NCBI RefSeq assembly: GCF_001638985.1
Contig: NW_017265135.1
Location: forward strand, 2,471,223 to 2,535,222
Direction of reading: 5' to 3'
DNA length: 64,000 nucleotides
Origin: Phycomyces blakesleeanus NRRL 1555(-)
Lineage: Eukaryota > Mucoromycota > Mucoromycetes > Mucorales > Phycomycetaceae
Shown here: in pieces, positions 1-10,903 of the stretch
Numbering within the stretch: position 1 is the first letter of the stretch
Layout: each line of letters starts with the position of its first letter
Made by a program: the position numbers and the translations under genes
Notes under the pieces: model-generated
What the model saw: the letters and a program-made list of their open reading frames with translations, nothing else
Database searches by the model: none
What the model was told of the DNA's origin: nothing

Positions 1-1770
1 AAGACAATTGGAACCTTGATTTTGAGTCTGGAAAGTACCCCCGAAGTACTCCAGCAGTTAGAAGATGCATTGTTGCCTGTGATTACATACACCCTCGAGA
101 ACTCTATTGTGGATTTGTACAGTGAAATCTTTGAGATCATAGACTCTTGTACATTCTCAGCCAAGCGTATTACACCTACTATGTGGGGTGTATTTGAGTT
201 GATTTACAAAGCATTCAAGGATTCGGGTATTGATTTTATGGATGAAATGCTGGCCCCCTTGGACAATTATATTTCATATGGAAATAGCGTCTTTATTACC
301 AACGAGGGAGTCCAGCATATGATGATTGATATTATCGATACAGTGATGAAGAGTGATCGAGTGGGAGAAGCTGACAGAGTATGTGCCTGTAAATTGATGG
401 AGTCTGTTCTATTGAATTGTCGTGGCCATGTTGATGGGGTAAGCCTTTTAGGATACAAGAAATTGCCTTGTAGAATAGAGCTATTATAGTATCATATTAT
501 GTCATAGTTGTCTTGTATTCATTGCGGGTAATTTTGTAGTATGTGGCACCATTCTTGAACCTTGCTTTCCAGTACATATTTACAGGATCTATGAAATCAA
601 CCGAGTTCAAAGTGCACTGTATTGAAGTGGTAATATATCTATACAATAACTGTATAAAGTGTGCAATTTATTTCTTTATTTACTTAATAATCTTTCAATA
701 GGTTATCAATTGCTTCTACTATAACCCTGTACTGACCCTTCAGCTCCTGGAAAAGAACCAATGGACACAAGGGTTCTTTAGCTTGTGGTTTAGTACGTTG
801 CACAAATTTTCAAGGTAATAATAATGACAATGCATATATATATATATATACATGTGTCATAAATATATCCCGTCACTAAACAGACAAACAAAAATAACTA
901 TATATATATATATGTTTTTTTTTTGAATTAGAGTTCATGACAAGAAACTTGTCATCATCGCTCTTTGTGCCCTTTTGGAAGCACCTTCTGAACACATTCC
1001 GCTCTCTCTGCAGGCTGGCTGGCCACAAATATTGAGCAACATAGTAAATGTTTTCAAAACATTGCCAAAGGCTATAGAAAGTAAGGGGGAGAAAAATGAA
1101 ATTAAATGTCCTTTTTAACAAACATTTCAAACCTTATTTCTTAAAGATCGGGAAGAAATGGAGAAACTATATGGTCAGGGCTACAACGAAGATGAAGAAG
1201 AGGATGAATTTGCAGGAGAAGAGTCGCTTAGTGCTGTTGATGGAGAGAGTGCAGATGATGATGACACTGACAATGGAGGTATAAAAAAAAGTTATTGATT
1301 TTTTTATTTTTTTATTTTTCTAATATATAATATATATTGATACCTTTTATAGATGACGATGTTGATGATGAGGGAAGCAATTATCTTGAATATTTGGCTC
1401 AGCAGGCGAATGTTCAAGCCAACGAGGACACTTATGAGGAAGAAGATGACATGGAAGAAGAGATCTTGTTTGAATCTCCTTTGGATGAGATTGACCCTTA
1501 CATCCGTTTTGAGCAAGCTTTTAGAGGTAAGGGTGTTTAATTACTAAATATTTGTTGTAATACTGACAATCTGTTTATTACATCATTTAACAACCGACCT
1601 TTTCACTTATATTTTCCAACGTCTCTTAAGGCTTGCAACACAATAACCCCCCTTCATATGCTCTGCTCACGAAAGACTTGGATAATGAACAGCAAAATTT
1701 GATAATGAGCGTCTTGTCTGTAGCTGAACAGAATCGCGTCGCTTTGAATTCTATTATGAATGCGCTTTAA
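1..1770 (+). CDS. Importin-7/8-like karyopherin, C-terminal part (partial at window edge)
   Basis: C-terminal 411 residues of a karyopherin-beta of the importin-7/8 (yeast Nmd5/Sxm1) type, which carries cargo such as ribosomal proteins into the nucleus. Exons read: 1-438, 540-629, 702-814, 932-1080, 1147-1278, 1353-1526 and 1631-1770; all have GT-AG borders and the sum is in frame to the TAA at 1768-1770. The translation shows helical HEAT-like repeats (LEDALLPVITYTLENSIVDLY, then YGNSVFITNEGVQ), then a strongly acidic stretch (EDEEEDEFAGEE, DDDDTDNG, TYEEEDDMEEE) and the closing DPYIRFEQAFRGL segment usual at the end of this family. The 5' part lies outside the window. The family call is from recognition of these segments; importin-7/8 versus Sxm1 cannot be separated here. 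Confidence 0.85.
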
Positions 1771-2298
1771 ATCCAATATTCCCTTTTTCTGTATTGAAAG
1801 ATGATTGAGCAATTATATCTCCCTACCCACTCCCCTTCCTTCTCTTCTTCTTTATATATATATATATATATATATATATCTTGAACCCTTTTACTAATTT
1901 ATTTCAAACCATTCACCCTAATTACTGTGACAAACATTTTAGGAGACAAAAAATATCAAGTAGATTAACTTTACATCATGTACTTTCACGTGATGAGTAT
2001 AATTAACCTCACGTCACAAAGAAAGAACCTTTTTCTTTGTTCATTTTACATTTTCTACTTTTGGAAAAAATATTTACCTTCAGTTATATAATTACCACTA
2101 CTACCACCACTACTACTACTATTTATTCTTTTCTATATATATTTTTTTAACTACTCTACCTCACTAATATATATATATATATACATACACACATACATAC
2201 ATACACAAGTATACATATATATTCAAGCTCTACCTATATTAGGGAAGAGGTAGAAAAGATAGAAAAAGGCAGAAAAAGGCAGAAAAGTACATGCAATC
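1771..2298. other. Intergenic, AT-rich
   Basis: Between the importin stop and the F-box start. It holds an (AT)n run near 1855-1880, CTA/ACC-type triplet runs near 2095-2125 and TA/CA-rich stretches near 2168-2222. It must include the importin 3' end and the F-box promoter. No gene is seen. Confidence 0.6.
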
Positions 2299-5200
2299 AT
2301 GTCCAACCGAAACCATGCTGACCAGGACAACCAATGGATATACGAGTTGGAAAAATGCCAATCCAAGATTCTTGGGCTACCAAACAAAGTCATGGAACTT
2401 ATTTGTAGATTTCTACCAACTCGAGCCGACCAATTCAATGCATGTCTAATTCATCCTATCTGGGAAACAGCAGCTAGAAACATTCTTTGGGAAGCACCCA
2501 AGTTCTATGAACCGGCATCGTTCCGAGCATTTGTCAACACAGTAATGACGACAAAAAAATGCGCTCTTGCAGTCAGATCGCTCAGCATGTGTGCGGATGG
2601 ACCGGACGACCATGCTATATTCAAGCCAATTGACAACTCAGACTTGAAGCTTCATGACACACAACTCACAACACTGTCCAATCCTAGCTTCATTCGATTC
2701 ATGGCCTCTCGATGCGAAAAACTCAAAAGTCTGAAAATATACGGATACAATCTAGAAAGCTCACATGTAGAAACACTTGCTAGCATCTTGAGTGACCTTA
2801 CTGATCTTCATATTATTGGCAATAAGCGTGACCCACAAGACCCAAGTTCGCCACACCCTCCGCCATTTGTCATTAATAGCAACATACTCTCACGACTTCG
2901 ATCACTGGGCCTAGACGGTGTGTTCAGTATTACTACATCATTTTCAAAAACTTTAGCCACCCGATGCCACAACCTTCAGTCAATACATCTATCACTTGCA
3001 GGAATGAGTGCAAACGGATTGGCTGAGTTGTGTAGTCATGATATATTGGATTTAAAAGAACTTGTTTTTACTCATGCTGCACATATCAAAGACTCTCACA
3101 TGACCCATGTTCTTAAAGCCTTTCCAAACCTTGTTCGACTTGCAGTAGAGAACGCGGGTCATCTAACAGTCGAGACTATCAGAGATGCCTTTACTTACTC
3201 CAGGTTTCTCGAAGATCTTGATATTCGTGGCAATTCGGCATACCAATTACCTCTACCCAATAAAGACAGTGGCATTGACGACGAGGAAACCTGGACTGTG
3301 GCACCCAATATGTACCGGCTTGCGATCCATCATCTGGAGATAAGCAATACACATCTCACTCACATCCTCCGCGCATGCCCCTCGCTCACTGTATTCGGTA
3401 TCTCTGACTGTGACTCTCTGACGGACGAACCTCTTGAAAAGTCGTTTGGCTGGCTCAATAAACTTGAAGTAGCCCACATAATCCAGTGCAAAAAGATTGG
3501 TAGCAAAACCATCAACGCTATGATAAAAAAACAGACACGTAAAACGATAAGAGAAGTCAACTTTGAAGGATCTGGGCATATTAGACCAAGCGATATCTAT
3601 CAACTTTGTCGAGAAACACATATACATCATCTTAAAACGTTACGACTTGTGAACTACCCGGAACTTATGGATTCAACTATTGGGCACTTTGCGACCGTTT
3701 TACAGGAAAAGGAAAGCATAATGATTTTGGACGAAAAGGCCATCGAGCTACTAGTAGACACACCTATGGAACAATACTCTGACCTCGACCAGAAACCACA
3801 AGCACGCTTTCTCTCAGGAGATCAAATTATTGCCCTAGCCACTGAACTTCAGCTGAGTTTGCCTGCACTCGAGCATATTCTCAATAAAGTACAAGTAAGA
3901 ATCAGGTCATGTTGATTAACTAATGCCGGTAGGAAGGACAGGAGATCTAAAGTATACATAGATTATGGCACCAGATAGCTCAGAACAAGAAAGCGACGAA
4001 AACTCAAGCTCATCTCAAGTATTGCATAAATACAGTAACTCGGAGTACGACAATCAAAGTAAGATTATATGCAAGTACTGTATACAAGTAGGATATATAT
4101 ATATATATATATACCAATATTACTCAAACTAGAATATTAAGAGAAAGCCTTTTTTTTTTCGTTTGGTTTAATAATTCTAATCATAAAAAGCCAACAAGAG
4201 CCAAGCAGAGTATACAGACAATTCCACTGAAAGAACAACAAGTCAACTATCTACACAATGGCCCGGCACAAGTCTACCTCTCAAAACGTCAGAGCCAGAA
4301 ACAGGTGTCAGTTCACCTGAGATCCAGAACCGAAGCAGTACTCAAGACTATACATCTGAAAGTGAGCGAGACACATCTGGATCATTGTTATCTGCAAGTT
4401 CATTTATTGGTTCTCCTTCTGATCGCCCAGAGATGGACTCCACTGAGAATATTAACAACGAAAAATCTCTTGGTGGATGGACACAATCTGATGGACAAGA
4501 CTGGGCCAAGGGGGCCGAGATTTCTACTTTAAATCCCAAAGCAAATCATGATCGGAAACCAGCACAAGGCGATTCAAAGCAAAAAGATGCCATGCGTTGG
4601 AATGCAAGCAGAGGGCAGCCCATGTCAAATGGCACAGCAAATAAAAAATTCAATGCTGTGTTCGGAGCAGAAGAAGGCTGGGGAAATGTTGAGAATGTTG
4701 TCCCGTGGGAACAGACCAAAGGATATGTACCTGATGTTCTGGAGGCACAATCAAATACTATATACTGGGAGCAAACCAGAGATGGAGAATGGAGTAAACT
4801 CTCGGCTAGGAAGTTTGCAGAATTACCTCCAGCAGCCAACAATCAGCGCTTGAGCACACCGATTAGTAGAACACCAAGACGCAGAACAAGAGCAGGAGCA
4901 GGAGGAGGATCTTTCAGAAGCTCAGATGATAGTTCGGACAACAGTGATTCAGAGGTTATGCGTACTGATATTGTATACAATCCTGCGGAAGGAAGCTTCC
5001 AGCCTAAAACACAAAGTTAGTACAAACATATTTATCGTTTGTTTATCTGTATTTATTCACTGTATTTATTTGGTGATTTAGAACCTACAAGAACAACTGC
5101 TCTCCCTACAAGGCCAAGAAGCCAGTCCCCAAAAACTACAAACCTTCCAAAATACACCGCTACAACAACCACGGCCACTCCAACCACTTCTACTCCTACC

Positions 5201-6345
5201 ACAATTGAAGGCTGGAATAAATTTAGAGCGTCAAGCACAATGTCGGCCAATCTTCTCCCAAATTCCTCGTCTCGTAATTTCCGTCAACCTCAACCACGAG
5301 CTATATCCGGAGCCTTAAGGAAAAAACAAGGAACAGTTCGTCAGGCTATTCCTCCAGGAAAGATGACAGGCAGTTGGGGAAGCTACAGTGCACAAGCAAC
5401 TGCTGTAGATGATCAACGCCCTCACAAACTTATCGACACTGACGACATTGTGCAACCTCATTCTAACCCTCCAAGCACACCAGAATATACAAAACCAGTT
5501 AATGCGGATTTAAAGATGTTAGCCGGTATTGACTTGTCATTTCCGAAAGATGACAACGAAAACAAACAAGCACATGACACTCCATCCGAATCAAATATAC
5601 CAGCTGAAGTTATTATCTGGTCAAATAATAGTGACAGTACAAGCAAGCAACCCCCAGCAAATTCTCACCAAGAACAAAAGCATTGGGGTGGTCTGACAGT
5701 TAACAAAGACCAGGTTGAAGATGTTGATACTTCAAAGGACTCGTTATTACTGCCTAAAGGTATAAAAGATGACTAAGAAAACATACCGCCTTTCAATATC
5801 GCTGATCACATTGTAGATCCAATTCAAACCAAGGAAAAAGGCGCCGAACTTACGCCTATGCCAACTTCTCCCCCATTCTTGGAGCCCGTTTCCAATCAAC
5901 TTCTCGACTCAGGTACTGCGACCCCAGACAAACCTGTTGAGACTTCCCCAACAAGCTCAAGTAAAGAGAAACCGGGAAAGAGGGCAACATTTAAAATTTC
6001 AACAAAAGATCACGGTGTTCAGTGTCTACTGTTTTTTGAGGCAAGTAAATTACTCTAGGTGAAAAAAGTAGTAATAATGATAAAAGAATAAATTTAAAAA
6101 AAAATATGTATATAAAATGTATTTATACTTTCTATTTTATTGTTTTGTATTGTCATATCTTGTGTGCATTATAGGGCTCCAATGTACAAGACTGCGTGGA
6201 AGAATTTTGCAAAAAGTATTCCATGGAGGATCAAGTGTCGATCTTGTTAGATCAGGTTGAAGAGCCCTTTATGAAGTGGAAGACCGACCTCGTTATGAAA
6301 AGACATAGTAAGAACAACAAGAAGTCCAAGAAGTCGAAAACTTAG
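2299..6345 (+). CDS. F-box/LRR protein with long disordered C-terminal extension
   Basis: Likely SCF ubiquitin-ligase substrate adaptor. Spliced model of 1196 aa: exons 2299-3894, 3962-4058, 4191-5015, 5082-5759, 5817-6040 and 6175-6345. Residues about 22-65 form an F-box (ILGLPNKVMELICRFLPT, then FNACLIHPIWETAARNILW). Leucine-rich repeats follow to about residue 500 (CEKLKSLKIYGYNL, CHNLQSIHLSLAGMS, ACPSLTVFGISDC). The rest is polar and low-complexity, ending in a compact hydrophobic segment that I do not recognise (VQDCVEEFCKKYSMEDQVSI) and a basic tail. The intron at 6041-6174 uses a GC donor (GAG/GCAAGT). The start follows a purine-rich leader. Alternatively, exon 1 is a separate gene ending at the TGA at 3913-3915 and a second gene starts at ATG 3964. 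The fused model is preferred because a GTAAGA donor sits exactly in phase and the gap is only about 50 bp. Confidence 0.75.
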
Positions 6346-6793
6346 CCATAGTCTTTACTTTGTCAGTTTAATTTTCCCTTTCTCTTTTGCTTCTTTTCTC
6401 TTCCTTTCATTTATTCCATAGCTTTCATTTATTTGCTCTCAAAACAATCAATAAATACTGTAATACATACATATATATATATGTATGTATATTCTTTACA
6501 TTCATCCATTCATTCATAAATATACTTTTTGCATAAATCAAGTGAAATCGAGAGCCAACAGATCTTCATATAAAACACACACACAAATTTAGTGTTCAAC
6601 GAATTATAATAATTTATACAATTTTACAAAGTAATAATGCTTTTTTTTGTAAGTATATATAGAATTATCCCAGCTTATGGAAGAAGTATAGACCTAAAGG
6701 AAATTTCTTTTTACTGTTTTTTATAAGGATACTTCAGAGATTGAGCGCAATTCATATATATATATAAACGTATGTATTTATATTTATATTTAT
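6346..6793. other. Convergent 3' intergenic region
   Basis: Lies between the ends of two converging genes. Contains pyrimidine-rich runs, AATAAA-like signals (near 6450 on + strand) and a TATATG palindrome near 6473-6490. No gene is seen. Confidence 0.55.
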
Positions 6794-9700
6794 CTAAGAT
6801 TGAATACTCTGAGAAATCATATTTCCAATGTCTTTTGACAGCCCGAGTACTTTAGCTGATTTGATCTCTTTCTTGCTGTCCAATATAGACTTAATATCTA
6901 GTGCAGACAAAAGATGTGGGAGAGAAGCATCCACAGGAACCAAAAACAAAAAGTTGGAGATTGCAGCCAAAGATCGAAGTACTAATTTTTTTTGTATGCA
7001 CATACATTAAATAATTAAATAAATAAGATCAATATAATTTATAACTCTTCCTTTGTTAATTTGTACTTATTACTTACCAATCTCTTCATCGGTCTCCTTT
7101 GACAATGCGTCTGTGAGTGCACTGACAATCTCTACTTGCCAGTCATCGTCCTCTTGGTCAGCAGTTCCGGTGGGCTCACCATCGTTTTCCTCTTTTTGGA
7201 GGCGCTGGGTAGCAACCACAGTAGAACAATTGAAAGCCAAAGATGCAGCTGTCTGACGGACCAAATTGTCTTGAGACAAGAGTGTGGCAATAAGTAACTG
7301 GGTGAGAGATCCACGATGAGAAGAAGGAAGATGAGAAGTGAATTGAGAAGTCACTAAGCTGTGGCTGGCAAACAGATTCGATGCCTAAGTTTTTTTTTGT
7401 TTTTTTTTTCATATCCAAAGTAAGTATATTTATATATATAAGTATGAATAAAAATATAAGGTTAGTCTATCACTTCTTTAATATAGTTTATTCTATAAAT
7501 AAATAAATAAACTCACCAATCGAAGGATCATAAGAAGTGTTGCCTTTGGCACGTTTTCTTGCTGATAACCCAAATCCAAAATTCGTACTATCTGAGAGCC
7601 TAAATATATACATAAGAAGAAGAAAACAGGAGTTCATACATTTACATGCGTGTGCGTATATTGGCATATAAACTAGCCAGCTAAAACTTACAATCGGTTT
7701 CGTAAAAAGAAATAACATTTGGAAGAACCATAAGACAGCGTGAGATATCAAGAACTGGGAATATTTGATTTACTGGTAGGTGGTCCAAGAGGGTATCTAA
7801 TAGGCAAAGTATTTTTTGTAATGTAAACAATCATTGTTTTTTATATGCTTTCTTCTTATTCTTCTTCTTGGAAATAAATAATTCAAAAAAAAAAGAAGTA
7901 GTGGTAGGCGTACTTACCAACAGTAGATTTCCAGTCAGAAACTACAAAATCTGTGTTTTGGCTAGATTTATCCATCAAGGCTTTGGCCCTTTGAAGAGCT
8001 GTGTTCTGAGCCGAGTTCAATTGTACGCCAGACTGACTCATAAATTCGTCAAGTTTCTTAAACACAATAGCAGTATTGGATGATTGGTTGTACAATATAG
8101 GCTTCTTTGGATTATCAATTGCTGCACGCAACTGAATCTTGCGGTGAGGATGAGCTAATAATAATAATAATTGAATCAATAACCGTGTACACTGCTTTTT
8201 TTCTGTATATGTATGTATTTAAGAAAGACAGAAAATTACTTACGAGGATATGCAGTAAAAAGTAACAAGTCTATCGAGCTTTTGAGTTCTGCATAATCAG
8301 CACCCTTGAATTCAAAAAACTAAATGAAAAAAAAGGATGTTTGTAACATTATTTTTTCATGAATATATTTAAAGATATCATATTCGTTCTCTATATACCC
8401 TCTCTCTCCTTTTTTTATTACCTTTTGTGCTTTATGGAAAAGCATAAAAGTTGGGGTTGAACGGATTCCGTAGACTGCACCTGCATCGTAGGCCACCGAA
8501 GTATCGACAATCACACCTACTACTTTGAGTGAATGCCCTCCGGCCGGATTCTTTTCTTCTATCAGACGTTCAAAATCGGGCTTTATTACACGACAAGGTG
8601 GGCATGTGGCAGAAGTGAAAAAGACCACGACAGCATCGTAAGATTTGATCCACTTTTCGAGAGTAGATAGGCTGTTAGCAATCTGGACAGGTTCAGGACG
8701 AGGAGTTGCTGCAGAAAGAGCAGCAGAAGAAACACCCTGTAAGAGAGACATTGCTTCTGCTGATGGCATCGCAGGAGCGGAAGATGATGATGAAGAGGAG
8801 GTTGCGACTTGAGGCGCAACAGGGCCAGACACCAATTGTGATTTTCCAAACATATTCTCGATCATAGGCAGCATAGACTTTCCAAATGGCCTTTATTTAT
8901 TGTTGTTAATATATACATAAGAATTATAAGCTTCTTTTTTTGAAAAAAGGAAGAATAATATTTGGTTACTGTCTAATTGGATTTCTATAAACTTACGTCT
9001 GTAGTAATTCCTTGGGTAAATCAATAATATGGCTAGGGATACTTTGGCCTGTCAGGAACTGGCAGAGATCGTTCGAGAATGTATTACAATTGAAATCAAG
9101 TAAATGGTACTTGTCAGCTCTGATACATAAAATATATGGATATATAGATATAATTAAGACCAACAAAAGCATTTATAACACATACATATATATTAATATT
9201 TAGCCTACTTACGTAAACACAGATCTTTGACTGTCAATATATTCAACCAATACTTCGAGAGGTAAGTGGGTTTCACCCATATCAAAGATTTGTAAAGGCT
9301 GTCCATGATGAGTTGTGCCTGAAATATAATGTATATACACATTAAGATTTAATTTAAATTAATTTAATTTTTTTTTAAAAAAGGTACAATCTAGATCGTT
9401 ATTACTCGCATCTAAATGTTAATATATATGTACCTGGCGATGACACAAGAATTCCTTGTCCATAATAGAATTCCTGGCCATAAACAACAACTGAAGTATG
9501 CCAGATGCCATCTATACAAGATGATTGTTTTAAAATAAAAAAAAAAGCAAATGGATCGAATTACAAACAAAAAATAAAATAAGTGTATATATCCAAAAAG
9601 CTTAATTACCTATTTGCTTTCCCGTCAGGGACATGGACATTTGGCGTGCCATTCCCTGAGACAAATCATAGAGATACAATTTCACTGGTTCGCCTGACAT
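6794..9700 (-). CDS. PPPDE (DeSI-like) peptidase - thioredoxin - PUL domain fusion protein
   Basis: Eleven exons on the minus strand (9700-9610, 9511-9434, 9318-9213, 9119-8997, 8890-8422, 8319-8244, 8154-7918, 7796-7692, 7599-7517, 7384-7078, 6981-6794) give 620 aa. Residues 1-130 are a PPPDE/desumoylating-isopeptidase-type domain with the papain-like pair His35 (DGIWHTSVVVYGQEFYYG) and Cys103 (YHLLDFNCNTFSNDLCQFL). A Ser/Ala linker leads to a thioredoxin domain with active site CPPC near residue 230 (VVFFTSATCPPCRVIKPDFE) and the cis-Pro loop STPTFMLFHKAQK. From about residue 295 to the end is a helical PUL domain (Armadillo-like), a fold known to bind Cdc48/p97. Family knowledge suggests a Cdc48-linked ubiquitin/SUMO or redox quality-control role; substrates are unknown. 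All introns are GT-AG. Confidence 0.87.
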
Positions 9701-10164
9701 TATGTTATTGCTATGTAGTAAAATAGATTCCAAAAATAATGGTAATGATATCAAAGGCGTAATCCTAACAGCTTCATTTACTATCCTTGGACCTTTTTAT
9801 TTTATTTTATTTAATTTTATTTTATTTTATGCGCGCGTCTCCATGACGTCAAACATCCACTGTGACGCCAAAAAAGGTATATGACAAAGCACTCCTTTCC
9901 AAGAAACTCTTTCATGTTCCTTTTTTTCTTTTTACGTTTCCTTTCCTTTTTTGTAGAAATCACTGTGCATAAAATTAAATAGAAAATATTAATGATAATG
10001 ATAAATACATAAGAGTAAGTAAAGAAGCAAATAAAGAAGAAGAAGAAGAAGAACAAAAATTATAGAAAGATTATAGAATGAAACTACAAAATTCTGCTTC
10101 TCTGCCTCTATTTCTTTCTTTCTCTCTTTATTCGTTTATTATTGTTAATTTATTATTTTATTAT
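9701..10164. other. Intergenic between two minus-strand genes
   Basis: Promoter side of the PPPDE fusion gene and 3' side of RPL17. TTTTA repeats at about 9797-9830, then GCGCGC, a GATGTTTGACGTCATGG-type palindromic CRE-like core (TGACGTCA, 9845-9852), and AAG-triplet runs at 10037-10052. No gene is seen. Confidence 0.5.
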
Positions 10165-10903
10165 TTAAGCAGAGGTGCGAGCATTGCGGGCCAACTGGCG
10201 GGCATTGAGACGGACAACCTTCTTGTCGTTAGCCTTGGGGACAACCTCATCCTTCTCAGTGAGGATGACCTCAATGTGGGATGGGGAGGTCATGTAAGGG
10301 TTGATTCTACCGTGGGCACGGAAAGTTCTGCGACGGTGCTTGGGGGCCTGGTTGACAATGACGCTGGAGATGTAAAGCTCCTCAACGTTCAAACCCTTGG
10401 ACTCGGCGTTGGACTCGGCGTTCTTCAAGAGGTCAGTGACGAACTTGATGGACTTGACGGGCCAGCGGGCCTGAGTGGTACCGAACTCCTTGGCCTGAGC
10501 AGTGCGACCAACACCACCGTTGAAACGACGGAAAGGAATGGCCTGTCTGTGCTCATTGACGTTGTTCAAGTAGCTGTAAGCCTTGGAGAGCTTCAAACCC
10601 TGGACAGCGACAGCAACCTCATGGGTGTTCTTGAACTAATTTATATATACACAAAGATAATAATTCAGGAGAAATTAGTTTATATTCCATAAGCAAAAAA
10701 AAAATGCGGAGAAAAGGAATCCTTTCAATTCTTTTAACCCATCAAAAAGATTGTAAGCCAAGGTACGCATACACATACATATCTATATTGTTGTGTATGT
10801 GTATATGTAGATTGTTGTGTATACGTACGTGAACACGGAGGTAGGAGCCTCTGGACTTGGCAGCCTTGGCGGGGTTGACGGGTGTAGCAGCGTATCTGAC
10901 CAT
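10165..10903 (-). CDS. RPL17: Large-subunit ribosomal protein uL22 (RPL17)
   Basis: Structural protein of the 60S subunit lining the peptide exit tunnel. Exon 1 is 10903-10829 and exon 2 is 10635-10165, giving 181 aa, the usual length. The start [20 protein letters not shown] and the core [32 protein letters not shown] and [16 protein letters not shown] match eukaryotic RPL17 closely. The intron (10636-10828) begins GTACGT right after the RVH codons and ends TAG. G/C-biased third positions mark it as highly expressed compared with the AT-rich surroundings. Antisense open frames over the locus are shadows. Confidence 0.97.

Noticed and set aside
5760..5777. Apparent 18-nt intron or premature TAA in the F-box gene
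   Set aside because: A 57-nt GT-AG intron (5760-5816) removes the stop and keeps the frame, matching intron sizes elsewhere in the window.
10078..10692. 204-codon plus-strand ORF over RPL17
   Set aside because: Mirror of a highly conserved ribosomal protein exon with strong codon bias; no similarity of its own.
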